Notes: generated by a model not told the origin, from the sequence alone. Positions 44,534-54,758 are shown, counted from the first letter of the stretch. The stretch is DNA of 64,000 nt from Burkholderia anthina (GCF_902498995.1 NZ_CABVLY010000001.1:310001-374000), one strand, 5' to 3'. Translations and numbers: made by a program.

Positions 44534-47500
44534 ATGACGAAGGATTCGAACGACACGCCGCCGCCCCACGATCCGGACTCGCCCGAGCGCGCGCCCGACG
44601 CACCGCCGCGCGCGCCGCGCCGCGTGCGTGCCGGTCGCATCGTCGCGTGGACGCTCGCGACGATCGTGCTGCTCGTCGCGCTGGCGGCCGGGCTCGTGCT
44701 GGCCGCGGCGACGACCGAGCGCGGCACGCGGCTCGCATGGCAGACGGCCGTGCGGGTGCTGGGCGGGCGGCTGACGGGGACGCTCGACGGCGGCTCGCTC
44801 GCGACCGGCGTGCGGCTGCGCGGCTTCGCGTGGACGAGCCCGGGCGGCGCCGGCACCGAAGTGCGGATCGACCGGCTCGACGGACGCTGGGCGCTGACCC
44901 GCGCGCCGTGGCGGCTGTCGGTCGCGTACCTGCGCGCGGGCACCGTCGACGTGCGGATCGTGCCGGGGCCGCCGACACCGGCCACGACGCCGCAGGACCT
45001 GAGCCTGCCGCTGCAGTTGCGGATCGACGACCTGCGCGTCGATCGCCTGGCGATCCACGAAGGCGGCTCGACGACGCAGCTCGATCGCCTGGCGCTGAAC
45101 GGCCGCAGCGACGGCCGTCACCATGAACTCCTGCTCGATGGCGTCGACACGCCGTACGGCGCGCTGGCCGCGCGCGTGAAGCTCGACGGCGTGAAGCCGT
45201 TCGCGCTGACGGGCGATGCGACCTATGCGGGCAAATTCTCCAACGAACCGGTCAACGCGAGCGCGAACGTGTCGGGTTCGCTCGAAGCGCTCGTCGCGGA
45301 CGTCACCGCGAGCGGGATGAAGCTGAACGGGCGCGCGCACGTCGAGGCCGCGCCGTTCGGCGCGGTGCCGCTTACGCGCGCCTCGCTCGTGTTCGATCAC
45401 GTGAATCCGCAGGCGATTTCGCCAGGGGCGCCGGCCGCCGATCTCGCGGTGCGCGCCGAACTCGCGCCCGTGACCGCGCCGGCCGGCGCCGCGGCGGCGA
45501 AGGGCTTCGCGGTGACGGGCCCGGTGTCGATCGTCAACGCGAAGCCCGGCACGCTCGGCGACCATCTGCTGCCGGTCGTCGACGCGCACGCGACCGTGCA
45601 TCTCGACGCGCATGCGCAACGGATCGACGACCTCGCGCTGAAGCTGATCCGCGACGGCAGCGTGACCGGCAGCGGCACGCTGACGGGCGGCAAGGGCCGT
45701 TTCGACCTGAAGGCTGCGAATCTCGACCTCAATGCCTTCGTCGCCGAATTGCGGCCGATGCGCCTGGGCGGCCCGCTCGGCGTGACGCTCGCGGGCGACG
45801 TGACGACCGTCGATTTCAACCTGAACGACCCGAAGCTCGCGCTCGGCGCCCGCGCGAAGGTCGCGCTGACGTCGCAGCAGACGGTGCTGACCGACGCGCG
45901 CGTGACGGCAGGCAAGGGCCGGATCGACCTGACCGGCGTGTTCCGGCACGACGCGCACGCGAGCTATGACGCGAAGGCGACGCTGACCGCGTTCGATCCG
46001 CTGCTGCTCGCCGCGATGAGCGCACCGAAGGCGTCCGGCGGCAAGCCGGCCGCGAAAGTCGCCAAGGCGCCGGCACAGCGCGGCGAGACGCGCGTATCGG
46101 GCACGTTGACGGCCTCCGGCGCGTTCGCGCCGCAGGTGTCGACGAAGGCGACGTTCAAGCTCGGCGACAGCCTGTACGACGGCGTGCCGTTGACCGGCGC
46201 GGGCGTGCTGCAACTGGCCGGCACGCGGATCCTGCCGAGCAACGCGAACCTGTCGATCGCCGGCAACCACGTCGACCTGCGCGGCAGCTTCGGCGCGCCC
46301 GGCGACCGGTTGCGCTTCGTCGTCGATGCGCCGCAGCTCGACCGGCTCGGCTTCGGCTTCCAGGGGCTCGTGCAGGCGCAGGGCGACCTGACCGGCAGCT
46401 TCGCGCATCCGAACGTGACGGCCACCTACAAGGCCGAGCACGTCGTGATCGGATCGAACCGGATCGGCGCCGCGCAGGGCCACGCCGACATCCGCGACGG
46501 CGCGAACGGCGCGCTCGTGTTCACGGCCGACGCGACCGACATCGCGCTCGGCTCGCTGCAGCTGAAATCGCTGCGCGCGAACCTCGGCGGCACCCGCGCG
46601 AAGCACACGCTCGATGCGTCGGCGATCGGGGTGGCCGGCGGCCGCGTGATCGACCTGACGCTTGCCGCGAACGGCGGCGTGGTCGAGAACCGCGACGGGA
46701 TGCGCTGGGACGGCACCGTCACGCGCCTCGCGAACCGCGGCACGCCGGCGCTTGCGCTGCAGTCGCCGCTCGCCGTGTCGGCCGGCGCCGGCCGCGTGAC
46801 GCTCGGCGCGACGCGGCTCACGCTCGAAGGCGCGGCGATCGACCTGAAGTCGTTCGTGTTCGATCACGGCCAGATGCGTTCGGCGGGCTCCGTGAGCGGG
46901 GCGTCGGTCGCGCGTTTCCTCGAGGTTCGCCAGGAGTTGACGGGCCAGCGGCCTCCGGTGCGTACCGACGTCGTGCTCGATGCGGACTGGGACTTCTCGC
47001 TCGGTGCGAACGCGACGGGTTACGTGCAGGTGAAGCGGCGCGGCGGCGACGTGACGATCGAGAGCGGGCGCGGCATCGCGTCGCTCGGGCTGACCGACCT
47101 GTCCGCGCGCGCGAGCTTCGCGCCCGGCAACCGGCTCAACCTGGTGGCGCTTGCGAAGGCGAACCGGATCGGCACGCTCGACGCAAACGTGATGGTGCCG
47201 TTCGCGTTGCGCGACGGCGTGTTCGGCGTCGCCGACGACGGCTCGCTGTCGGGCCGCATCGATGCCGACCTTCCGTCGCTGAAGGCGACCGGCAACCTGT
47301 TCGGGCCGAGCTACCTGCTCGGCGGGCGCGCGGCGCTGAAACTGACGGTCGCCGGCACGCCGGCGAAGCCGAACGTGTCGGGGATGCTGACGGGCGACGA
47401 TCTGTCGGCGACGCTGGTCGACCAGGGCGTGCAACTGAAGGACGGCATCGTGCGCGTGAAGCTCTCGGACAACCTCGTCGAATTCCAGCAGGTCGAGTTC

Positions 47501-48577
47501 CACGGCGGCGACGGGACGCTGCGCGCGATCGGCCGCGTGCGGCTCGACGGCGAGGCGCCCGATCTGACCGCGAGCATCGTCGCCGACAAGCTCGAGCTGT
47601 TCGCGGCGCCCGATCGCAAGCTGTCGCTGTCGGGCAAGGCGACCGTCGCGAACGACGGGCCGCGCGGCGCGCTGTCGATCGACGGCAAGTTCGTCGTCGA
47701 TCACGCGCTGTTCGACCTGCCGGAGGACGCGGCGCCGCACCTGTCCGACGATGTCGTGATCGTGCGGCCGGACGGCACGGTGCGCGGCGAGACGCCGACG
47801 GGCACGGCGGTCGCCAAGCCGCAGAAGGTGACGGACAAGCCGGCGCCGTCGCTCGCGCCGCGCGCGAACATCGACATCGGCCTCGGCAACAACTTCCGCT
47901 TCAAGGGCCACGGCGCGGATCTCGGGCTGCGCGGCACGATCACCGTGATGAGCGCGCCCGGCGTGCCGTTGCGCGCGGTCGGCAACGTGCGCGTGACGGA
48001 AGGGTCGACCTATACGTCGTTCGGCCGCAAGCTCGCGATCGAGAACGGCTTCTTCACGTTCAACGGCCCGGTGTCGAACCCGGGCGTGAACATTCTCGCG
48101 ATGCGGCGCAACCAGGAGGTCGAGGCTGGGGTACAGGTCACCGGCACGATCCAGTCGCTGACGGTCAAGCTGGTGTCGGAGCCGAACGTCACGGACAACG
48201 AAAAGCTGTCGTGGCTGCTGTTCGGGCACGGCACCGACCAGGGCAACAACGTCGGCCAGCAGGGCACGATGACGGCCGCGCTCGCGCTGCTCGGCAGCGT
48301 GACCGGCAAGCGCGTCGCGCAGACGTTCGGCCTCGACGAGTTCTCGATCGGCCGCAGCGACGTCGGGCTGACCGATCCGCAGGTGATCCAGATGTCGAAG
48401 GCGATCAACGAGCGTTTCGTGCTCGGCTTCGAGCAGGGCCTGCAATCGGCGAGCAACGCGTTCAAGGCGACGATCAACCTGACGCGCTTCTGGTCGGTGT
48501 CCGCGTATGGCGGCACGTTTCAGGGCGTCGATCTCAACTACACGCGGCGTTTCGATCGCTGGTTCTCGCGGCGCTGA
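44534..48577 (+). CDS. tamB: Translocation and assembly module inner-membrane protein TamB
   Basis: A 1347-residue AsmA-like bridge protein. One N-terminal membrane helix (IVAWTLATIVLLVALAAGLV, near residue 38) is followed by long repetitive beta-rich stretches forming a lipid-conducting groove. The C-terminal DUF490 domain shows GNVRVTEGSTYTSFGRKLAI and ends NYTRRFDRWFSRR. It spans the periplasm and works with TamA, possibly in lipid transport. A large antisense frame over it is a composition artefact. Confidence 0.92.
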   Translation: MTKDSNDTPPPHDPDSPERAPDAPPRAPRRVRAGRIVAWTLATIVLLVALAAGLVLAAATTERGTRLAWQTAVRVLGGRLTGTLDGGSLATGVRLRGFAWTSPGGAGTEVRIDRLDGRWALTRAPWRLSVAYLRAGTVDVRIVPGPPTPATTPQDLSLPLQLRIDDLRVDRLAIHEGGSTTQLDRLALNGRSDGRHHELLLDGVDTPYGALAARVKLDGVKPFALTGDATYAGKFSNEPVNASANVSGSLEALVADVTASGMKLNGRAHVEAAPFGAVPLTRASLVFDHVNPQAISPGAPAADLAVRAELAPVTAPAGAAAAKGFAVTGPVSIVNAKPGTLGDHLLPVVDAHATVHLDAHAQRIDDLALKLIRDGSVTGSGTLTGGKGRFDLKAANLDLNAFVAELRPMRLGGPLGVTLAGDVTTVDFNLNDPKLALGARAKVALTSQQTVLTDARVTAGKGRIDLTGVFRHDAHASYDAKATLTAFDPLLLAAMSAPKASGGKPAAKVAKAPAQRGETRVSGTLTASGAFAPQVSTKATFKLGDSLYDGVPLTGAGVLQLAGTRILPSNANLSIAGNHVDLRGSFGAPGDRLRFVVDAPQLDRLGFGFQGLVQAQGDLTGSFAHPNVTATYKAEHVVIGSNRIGAAQGHADIRDGANGALVFTADATDIALGSLQLKSLRANLGGTRAKHTLDASAIGVAGGRVIDLTLAANGGVVENRDGMRWDGTVTRLANRGTPALALQSPLAVSAGAGRVTLGATRLTLEGAAIDLKSFVFDHGQMRSAGSVSGASVARFLEVRQELTGQRPPVRTDVVLDADWDFSLGANATGYVQVKRRGGDVTIESGRGIASLGLTDLSARASFAPGNRLNLVALAKANRIGTLDANVMVPFALRDGVFGVADDGSLSGRIDADLPSLKATGNLFGPSYLLGGRAALKLTVAGTPAKPNVSGMLTGDDLSATLVDQGVQLKDGIVRVKLSDNLVEFQQVEFHGGDGTLRAIGRVRLDGEAPDLTASIVADKLELFAAPDRKLSLSGKATVANDGPRGALSIDGKFVVDHALFDLPEDAAPHLSDDVVIVRPDGTVRGETPTGTAVAKPQKVTDKPAPSLAPRANIDIGLGNNFRFKGHGADLGLRGTITVMSAPGVPLRAVGNVRVTEGSTYTSFGRKLAIENGFFTFNGPVSNPGVNILAMRRNQEVEAGVQVTGTIQSLTVKLVSEPNVTDNEKLSWLLFGHGTDQGNNVGQQGTMTAALALLGSVTGKRVAQTFGLDEFSIGRSDVGLTDPQVIQMSKAINERFVLGFEQGLQSASNAFKATINLTRFWSVSAYGGTFQGVDLNYTRRFDRWFSRR

Positions 48578-48673
48578 CGAAGGGGCGGCGCGCGCCGGCG
48601 CCTGCCGTGACGGGCGGCGTGCGCGTTTGCGCGGCGCTGTCGGCGCGGCGCGTGCGGCCGCGTTTTTTCCGGC

Positions 48674-49813
48674 TCAGGCTGCCTCGCCCGGTGTCGGATC
48701 GGCGCGCAGACAAGACTCGAACCCTTCCTGCGTTTCGGCCACCGTCACATCGACCTGCAACAGCCGGCCGTGCGCGTCGATGCGCCGCGCGCGGAAGTAA
48801 TGACGGTAGCGCAGCGCGGCAGCCGCCACCGGCGGCGCGATGCGCGCATTCCACGATTCGATCGCGAAGCCGTCGGCCTCGAGCCATTGCAGCAGCCGCG
48901 ACACGCCCGCATCGTCGGGCGCGACGACGAGGTCGACGTCGTTCAGCGGCGCATCGGTGCCGATAGCGTCCGCGTTACCGGCCAGACGCCGCGCGAAGCC
49001 GCCGATCACCGTGAATGCGAAGCCGTCGCGCGTCAGCGCGGCAACCAGCGCGCGGGCCGCGTCGGCGTCGCTCGCGAGCGGCGCCTTGCGGCACACGAGC
49101 GCGTATTCATGCGTGCGATCGGTGGCCCCGGCGCCGTGCGGTGCGGGGCCGTCCGCCCGTTCGTAGATCAGCACGCGTTCCTCGTGCAGCACGAAGCGCT
49201 CGCCGAGTAGCCGCGCGACATCCCACGCGAGCGGCACGAAGCGGCCGCCGATGCGCAGGTTCTGCGCCATCGCGATGCACCAGCCGCCCGGTTCGAGCAG
49301 CGCGTGCACGCCGGCGAACACGTTGCGCATCCGTTCGAGATACGGCGCGTAATAGTCGACGCCGTACAGTTGTCCGTCGCTCGGGCGGCCGGGCAGCCCG
49401 CTGCAGCCGAAGTACGGCACGCTCGTCAGGCATAGCGTGAACGGGCCGCCCGCGTCGCGCGCGGCAGCCTGCGTCGCGTCGCCCGACAGGTCGCCGGCCA
49501 GCACCGGATAGCGGGGAGATGCGGCGCCGGCGCGCGCGAGCCGTTCGCGTGCGAATGCGACGCGCTGCGGATCGATTTCGACGCCGAGCGCCGGCACGCC
49601 GCAGCGTGCTGCGGCGACGAGCGTCGTGCCGAAGCCGCCGAACGGATCGACGATCCAGCCGCCCGGCGTCGCGTGGCTGCCGATGAACGGCACCATCTGC
49701 TCGACCCAGCCGCAATCGCGCGCGTCGAACGAATCGCGGGCCCGCAGATCGGCGGGCAGGGTGGTGTCGGCGGCCTCGCCGGTCAGGCGCAACCAGCTAG
49801 TCACGGGGGGCAT
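48674..49813 (-). CDS. Methyltransferase fused to nucleotidyltransferase-like domain
   Basis: A 379-residue protein with two parts. Residues 20-245 form an SAM methyltransferase of the N4/N6 amino-methylase type: motif I is DPFGGFGTT (56-64), an acidic residue follows in GVEIDPQRVAF, and the catalytic position reads SVPYF (131-135) instead of the usual (S/D/N)PP(Y/F/W). Motif I lies ahead of the catalytic motif. Residues 255-379 look like a small nucleotidyltransferase: GGFARRLAG (271-279), DVD at 292-294 and a later Asp355 in LLQVDVTV. Its start overlaps the upstream radical SAM gene by 17 bp, with GGAG before the ATG. Substrate unknown: DNA, RNA or a small molecule. Confidence 0.75.
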   Translation of the reverse strand: MPPVTSWLRLTGEAADTTLPADLRARDSFDARDCGWVEQMVPFIGSHATPGGWIVDPFGGFGTTLVAAARCGVPALGVEIDPQRVAFARERLARAGAASPRYPVLAGDLSGDATQAAARDAGGPFTLCLTSVPYFGCSGLPGRPSDGQLYGVDYYAPYLERMRNVFAGVHALLEPGGWCIAMAQNLRIGGRFVPLAWDVARLLGERFVLHEERVLIYERADGPAPHGAGATDRTHEYALVCRKAPLASDADAARALVAALTRDGFAFTVIGGFARRLAGNADAIGTDAPLNDVDLVVAPDDAGVSRLLQWLEADGFAIESWNARIAPPVAAAALRYRHYFRARRIDAHGRLLQVDVTVAETQEGFESCLRADPTPGEAA

Positions 49814-51005
49814 CGCTGCTCCAGAGAATGTCGCGCGTCGGCTGCCAGCCCGCGCACAGGTTGCCGTTCGGGTGAAACACGAGCTTGTACACCGCGTCGC
49901 GCAATTCGTGTTCGCGCATCGCGCCGTAGTCGGAGGTTTCGAACACGACGTCGAGGCCGTCCCGATGCGCCCAGCGCGCGTTCCAGAAGTAGTAGCCGCC
50001 CGTCAGCTCGATCGGCTCGTATTGCGCGGAAAACGCGCGGTCGGCCGCGCACGCGAGCAGCAATGCGTCGATCGGAACGCGCGCACGATCGATATGGCGC
50101 CGCGTCGCGTTGTGCCGGTAGGTATCGGGCAGCGCCGAGAATTCGCGGAAGATCACCGAGCGGGCGCCGAGCGCGCGGGCGTGGGCGACATAGCGCAGCA
50201 CGTCCGCCGGCGTCTCGATGCCGCCGCGCTGCACGATGCAGACGAGCTTGACCGGGAAGTGCGCGCGCGCGGCGGCGAAGGCCGCCTCGAACGCGGGCTG
50301 GTGCATGATGCGCTGGCCGGGCCGAAAGCGCATGATCGACTGGTTCACGTCGTCGCGGTCGTGATGACGGGACCATTCGAGCCACGACAGCCCGAAGCCC
50401 GCGAGCGCGGGCAGCAGTGCGTCGCGATGCTCGACGAGGCCGGCGCCGTTCGTGTACAGCACGCTGCCGTTCGCGTCCGGACCGTCGTGGCCGGCTGCGC
50501 GCAGCGTCGCGACGAGCGACAGCAGCCAGTGCGGATCGTCCGTGTTCTCGAGCCCCGACAGCGAATACGACAGCGGCACGCCGCGCAGCGCCCGCAGCGC
50601 GCGGCGAAGCGTGTCGAAATAGTCGGCCGGCGGCCGCAGGCTTGCCGCCATCGGCCCCGCCGCGGTGTCGTCGACGAGCGTTTCCGAGCAGAACCGGCAG
50701 CGCGCGGAGCAGGGCTGTGCGGCCGCATACGGCGTGAACGTGAGCGGCTGCGCGAAGCGCAGCGTGCGGCCGGCAATGGTGTGGACATGCCATCGGCCGG
50801 CGTCGGCGGCGGGCGGTTCGCGCAAGGCGAGCCACGCGAAGCGCTGCGCGAGCGTGTCGAACGCGCGGCTGCGCGCGACGAGCGGCGCGACGGCGTTCGC
50901 GTCGGCAATCGGCACGAGCGGAATCGTCATCGGCGCGCGCGCATCGCGCGTGCGCGGCAAAGCGCGCGTCCGTTCGGTGGACGGGGCGTCGGGTGCGTTT
51001 GTCAT
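49797..51005 (-). CDS. Radical SAM protein of unknown function
   Basis: A 402-residue protein with the radical SAM cluster motif CSARCRFC (Cys99, Cys103, Cys106, the canonical C-x3-C-x2-C). It is followed by a TIM-barrel-like run (LSYSLSGLENTDDPHWLLSL, VLYTNGAGLVEHRD, VKLVCIVQRGG). No auxiliary cysteine cluster is obvious. ATG 51003-51005 is used, though a second ATG 25 codons on (50928-50930) is possible. It lies downstream of the metG terminator and is translationally coupled to the methyltransferase-nucleotidyltransferase gene. I do not recognise the subfamily. Confidence 0.8.
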   Translation of the reverse strand: MTNAPDAPSTERTRALPRTRDARAPMTIPLVPIADANAVAPLVARSRAFDTLAQRFAWLALREPPAADAGRWHVHTIAGRTLRFAQPLTFTPYAAAQPCSARCRFCSETLVDDTAAGPMAASLRPPADYFDTLRRALRALRGVPLSYSLSGLENTDDPHWLLSLVATLRAAGHDGPDANGSVLYTNGAGLVEHRDALLPALAGFGLSWLEWSRHHDRDDVNQSIMRFRPGQRIMHQPAFEAAFAAARAHFPVKLVCIVQRGGIETPADVLRYVAHARALGARSVIFREFSALPDTYRHNATRRHIDRARVPIDALLLACAADRAFSAQYEPIELTGGYYFWNARWAHRDGLDVVFETSDYGAMREHELRDAVYKLVFHPNGNLCAGWQPTRDILWSSDAPRD

Positions 51006-51157
51006 ATCGTTGTTGTGACGAGGAGCCCGCCGCCACGGCCTGGGTCGACCGCTCGATCGATGCGGTCTTCGGAATCCGGCGGGTCCGATGCAGCCGCTAT
51101 GGTAACGGAACGCGGCCGCGCGCCACGCGGGGCAGGGCATCTTCGCGCCGCGGCATG

Positions 51158-51192
51158 AAAAAAGCCCCGCACGAAACGTGCGGGGCTTTTTT
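51158..51192. terminator. Terminator after metG
   Basis: AAAAAGCCCCGCACG pairs with CGTGCGGGGCTTTTT around a short AAA loop. It is a near-perfect intrinsic terminator for metG, and also separates it from the radical SAM gene. Confidence 0.85.
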
Positions 51193-51215
51193 GCGCAAGC
51201 GGTGTTGCGTGTCGC

Positions 51216-53378
51216 TTACTTCACGCGCATGCCGGGCTTCGCGCCGCTGTGCGGCTCGAGGATGTACAGGCCCGGTTCCGCCTTCTCGTCGGCTGCCGAC
51301 GCGGCGAGCACCATCCCTTCGGAGAGCCCGAACTTCATCTTGCGCGGCGCGAGGTTCGCGACCATCACCGTCAGCTTGCCGACGAGCTGCTCGGGCTGGT
51401 ACGCGGACTTGATGCCCGAGAACACGTTGCGGGTCTTTTCCTCGCCGATGTCGAGCGTGAGCTGCAGCAGCTTGTCCGACCCTTCGACGGCCTGGCACGC
51501 GACAATTTTCGCGATGCGCAGGTCGACCTTCGCGAAATCGTTGATCGAGATCGGGCCGTCGTCGGCGCCGTTCGCGGCGGCCGGCTGCGCGCTTGCCTTG
51601 GCGTTCTTCGCGCCCTTCGACTCCTTGGCGGCGTTGGCGCCCGCGGCAGCGGCGCCGGCGGCGTCGGCCTGCAGCGAATCGCGGTTCGCGGCGAGCAGCG
51701 CATCGATCTGCTTCGGGTCGACGCGCGTCATCAGGTGCTGGTACGCCTTGATCGGCTGTGCCGACGACAGCGGCTTCGCGGCATCGGCCCACGTGAGCGG
51801 CGCGATTCCGAAGAACGCTTCGACGGATTCGGCGACACGCGGCATCACCGGCTTCAGCGCGAGCGACAGCAGGCGGAACGCCTCGAGGCTCACGCTGCAG
51901 GTTTCGTGCAGCGCGACCGCGTTGGCCGGATCCTTTGCGAGTTCCCACGGCTTCGCGCCGTCGACGTACGCGTTCACTTCGTCCGCGAGCTCCATCGTGT
52001 GGCGCAGCGCGCGGCCGTATTCACGCGCTTCGTAGTTCGCGGCGATGTGCCCAATCGCGTCGCGCAGCTTCGCGACGAGCGGATGATTCATCGCGCTGTC
52101 CTGCACGCGGCCGTCGAAACGCTTGATCAGGAAGCCCGCCGCGCGGCTCGCGATGTTCACGTACTTGCCGACGAGGTCGCTGTTCACGCGGGCCTGGAAG
52201 TCTTCGAGGTTCAGGTCGAGGTCTTCCATCGTCGCATTCAGCTTCGCAGCGAAGTAGTAGCGCAGCCATTCGGGGTTCAGGCCCGTGTCGATGTAGCTCT
52301 GCGCTGTGATGAACGTGCCGCGCGACTTCGACATCTTCGCGCCGTCGACCGTCAGGAAGCCGTGCGCGAACACGTTGGTCGGCGTGCGATGGCCCGAGAA
52401 TTCGAGCATCGCCGGCCAGAACAGCGTGTGGAAATACAGGATGTCCTTGCCGATGAAGTGGTACTGCTCGGCGGTCGAGCCCGAGCGGATCCATGCGTCG
52501 AAGTCGATGCCCTTGCGGTCGCACAGGTTCTTGAAGCTCGCGTAGTAGCCGACCGGCGCGTCGAGCCACACGTAGAAGTACTTGCCGGGCGCGCCCGGGA
52601 TCTCGAAGCCGAAGTACGGCGCGTCGCGCGAGATGTCCCAGTCGGCGAGCTTGGCTTCGCCGGCATCGCCGAGCCATTCGCGCATCTTGTTGGTGGCTTC
52701 GGGCTGCGCGAGGCCGCTGACCCATTCGCGCAGGAACGACTCGCAGCGCGGGTCGGACAGGCGGAAGAAGTAGTGCGTCGACTTCTTGCGCACCGGCGTC
52801 GCGCCGGACACGACCGAGTACGGGTTCAGCAGTTCGGTCGGCAGGTAGGTCGAGCCGCACACTTCGCAGTTGTCGCCGTACTGGTCCTTCGCGTGGCACT
52901 TCGGGCACTCGCCCTTGATGAAGCGGTCCGGCAGGAACATTTCCTTGACGGGGTCGTACGCCTGCTCGATCTCGCGCTCGGCGATCAGGTCGTTTTCCTT
53001 CAGCGCGAGATAGATCTTCTCGCTCAGCACGCGGTTCTCGTCCGAATCGGTCGAGTAGAAGTTGTCGAACGACACACCGAAGCTGTCGAAGTCGCGCTTG
53101 TGCTCGGCCCATACGCGATCGATCAGCTGCTTCGGCGTGAGGCCTTCCTTCTCCGCACGCAGCATGACCGGCGTGCCGTGCGTGTCGTCGGCGCCGATGT
53201 AGTAGACCTCGTGGCCATGCATTCGCAGCGTCCGCACCCAGATGTCGGTCTGGATGTACTCGACCAGGTGGCCGATGTGGATCTGCCCGTTGGCATAGGG
53301 CAGTGCGGACGTAACGAGGATCTGGCGGCTGCCTTGCGGCGCCGCAGCCTGCACGGAAGTGAGGTCGGATGCGGACAT
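51216..53378 (-). CDS. metG: Methionyl-tRNA synthetase
   Basis: A 720-residue class I synthetase. HIGH is in [11 protein letters not shown] (34-37) and KMSKS in [12 protein letters not shown] zinc-binding insert carries [17 protein letters not shown]. The C-terminal tRNA-binding OB domain (about residues 610-720) includes [20 protein letters not shown] and forms the dimer. It is divergent from no gene directly; an OmpA-like lipoprotein gene is 380 bp upstream on the same strand. Confidence 0.96.
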   Translation of the reverse strand: MSASDLTSVQAAAPQGSRQILVTSALPYANGQIHIGHLVEYIQTDIWVRTLRMHGHEVYYIGADDTHGTPVMLRAEKEGLTPKQLIDRVWAEHKRDFDSFGVSFDNFYSTDSDENRVLSEKIYLALKENDLIAEREIEQAYDPVKEMFLPDRFIKGECPKCHAKDQYGDNCEVCGSTYLPTELLNPYSVVSGATPVRKKSTHYFFRLSDPRCESFLREWVSGLAQPEATNKMREWLGDAGEAKLADWDISRDAPYFGFEIPGAPGKYFYVWLDAPVGYYASFKNLCDRKGIDFDAWIRSGSTAEQYHFIGKDILYFHTLFWPAMLEFSGHRTPTNVFAHGFLTVDGAKMSKSRGTFITAQSYIDTGLNPEWLRYYFAAKLNATMEDLDLNLEDFQARVNSDLVGKYVNIASRAAGFLIKRFDGRVQDSAMNHPLVAKLRDAIGHIAANYEAREYGRALRHTMELADEVNAYVDGAKPWELAKDPANAVALHETCSVSLEAFRLLSLALKPVMPRVAESVEAFFGIAPLTWADAAKPLSSAQPIKAYQHLMTRVDPKQIDALLAANRDSLQADAAGAAAAGANAAKESKGAKNAKASAQPAAANGADDGPISINDFAKVDLRIAKIVACQAVEGSDKLLQLTLDIGEEKTRNVFSGIKSAYQPEQLVGKLTVMVANLAPRKMKFGLSEGMVLAASAADEKAEPGLYILEPHSGAKPGMRVK

Positions 53379-53547
53379 AGGGTCTGTAGAAGAACAGCGG
53401 AAACGACGGAGGAAACTGCGATTCTAGCAGGGGCGCGCGCAGGTCAGTCGGGGGCGGTGCCGCAGGCAGGGCGGCGCAAGGAGGCGGGAGCGTCGGGCGG
53501 ACGGGCGTGGCGGCGTTATGTTGCGTCGCAGCACGCATTTTCCGGGC

Positions 53548-53577
53548 AAAAAAAACCGGGGCGGATACGGCCCCGGA
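53548..53577 (-). terminator. Terminator of the OmpA-like lipoprotein gene
   Basis: CCGGGGC (53556-53562) pairs with GCCCCGG (53570-53576). The A run 53548-53555 gives the minus-strand U-tail. It lies within the 380-bp gap 53379-53758, in which no gene is apparent; the rest of that gap contains the metG leader. Confidence 0.8.
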
Positions 53578-53758
53578 GCAACAACGACAAGAGGAGAATG
53601 GTGACGCGCTGGCAGCGCCAGCCGCGTACCGTAAAGACAGACCGCGGGTTACGACAGAAGTTCGAAATTTTTTTCGATTTGTTGACGGTCCCGCGGCGAG
53701 CCTTGTGTGACGGGGCCGAGCGCCCGGCGCGCGCCCCCGTTTCCTCTCGCTACGCTGC

Positions 53759-54406
53759 TTACTGGTGCTGCTGCGGTGCGCGCAGGTAGATCTCGACGCG
53801 GCGGTTTTGCGCGCGGCCGGCTTCGGTCGCGTTGTCCGCGATCGGGTTCGACGCGCCCATGCCCTGGGCCGACAGGCGGCCGCCGGCGACGCCGCGCTGC
53901 ACGAGCGCGTTCACGACGCTCTGCGCACGGTTCTGCGACAGCGTCTGGTTCAGCTGCGCCGAACCCGTGCTGTCCGTGTAGCCGACGATCGAGGCCGTCA
54001 CTTGCGGGTTCTGGTTCAGCGTCGTCGCCAGGTCGTTCAGGAGCGGCGTGAAGGCTGGCGTGATCGCGTACTGGTTCGTCGCGAACGTCACCGAGCTCGG
54101 CACGTTCAGCTTCAGCGAGCCGTCCGGCTGCTCGGTCACTTGCGTGCCCGTCTGTGCTGCCGACGGCGCGAGCTTGTTCTTGATCGCTTGCCAGTTGTAA
54201 CCCGTCACGCCACCCACCAGTGCGCCGACGCCCGCGCCGATCGCCGCGCCCTTGCCGCCGCCGGCCAGTGCGCCGATGCCCGCGCCCAGCGCCGCACCCG
54301 AGCCGGTGCCGACGGCCGTGTTGGTGCCTTGCTGCGTGGCGCAGCCTGCCAGCAGTGCGCCGGCGAGTGCGAAGACGGACAGGCGAGTCGCGATTTTCAT
54401 GTTCAT
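53759..54406 (-). CDS. OmpA family lipoprotein with glycine zipper
   Basis: A 215-residue outer-membrane lipoprotein. The lipobox is ALLAGC (Cys22). A glycine-zipper segment (residues about 31-70, GAGIGALAGGGKGAAIGAGV) can insert into membrane. The OmpA-C peptidoglycan-binding domain (residues about 100-210) includes IVGYTDSTGSAQLNQTLSQN and GMGASNPIADNATEAGRAQN, with the diaminopimelate-binding Asp/Arg positions. It should anchor the outer membrane to peptidoglycan. It resembles YiaD and is divergent from apbC. Confidence 0.9.
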   Translation of the reverse strand: MNMKIATRLSVFALAGALLAGCATQQGTNTAVGTGSGAALGAGIGALAGGGKGAAIGAGVGALVGGVTGYNWQAIKNKLAPSAAQTGTQVTEQPDGSLKLNVPSSVTFATNQYAITPAFTPLLNDLATTLNQNPQVTASIVGYTDSTGSAQLNQTLSQNRAQSVVNALVQRGVAGGRLSAQGMGASNPIADNATEAGRAQNRRVEIYLRAPQQHQ

Positions 54407-54758
54407 CTTGGATTCCTCTCTTGGTTGAACGAGTCGACAACGACGACAAACAACAGTTACGGCTCCCTACGCGGGCCGCCCGAAAAAGGAGGGCGGGCCC
54501 GCGCTCGCGGCAGCCGCGGAGGCGGCCGCATGCCCTGTTCGCCAGCGTGGCTGTTCGGACAGGGTGACGCGTCAGCCTCTACAATATAGGCGGTTGGCGG
54601 CCGATTTGGCCCCATAGCGTGCCGCACGCGAAGATTGCTCCGCTGCGCGCGTTCGCGCAATGGCGTGCAACAGATTCTTTCACTTTTCCCGCTTTTCGCA
54701 GCGTTATTTGATATTTCTTGACGTTCGTGCGCGAAAAAAACGTTTTCACGGAGTTTCG
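54407..54758. other. Divergent spacer between the lipoprotein gene and apbC
   Basis: A 352-bp region with no convincing gene. It contains a possible -10 element TACAAT at 54580-54585 without a good -35, and an AT-rich stretch just before apbC (54660-54745) with TTGATATTTCTTGACG. It probably carries the promoters of both genes. No hairpin of note was found. Confidence 0.4.

Noticed and set aside
42695-48445. A 1916-codon minus-strand open frame across tamA and tamB
   Set aside because: It lies antisense to two well recognised genes, is arginine- and alanine-rich without a domain, and reflects the strong GC3 bias of the coding strand.
54580-54585. Strong promoter in the apbC/lipoprotein spacer
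   Set aside because: TACAAT is a fair -10 element, but there is no acceptable -35 at 16-18 bp, so I list the spacer without a defined promoter.
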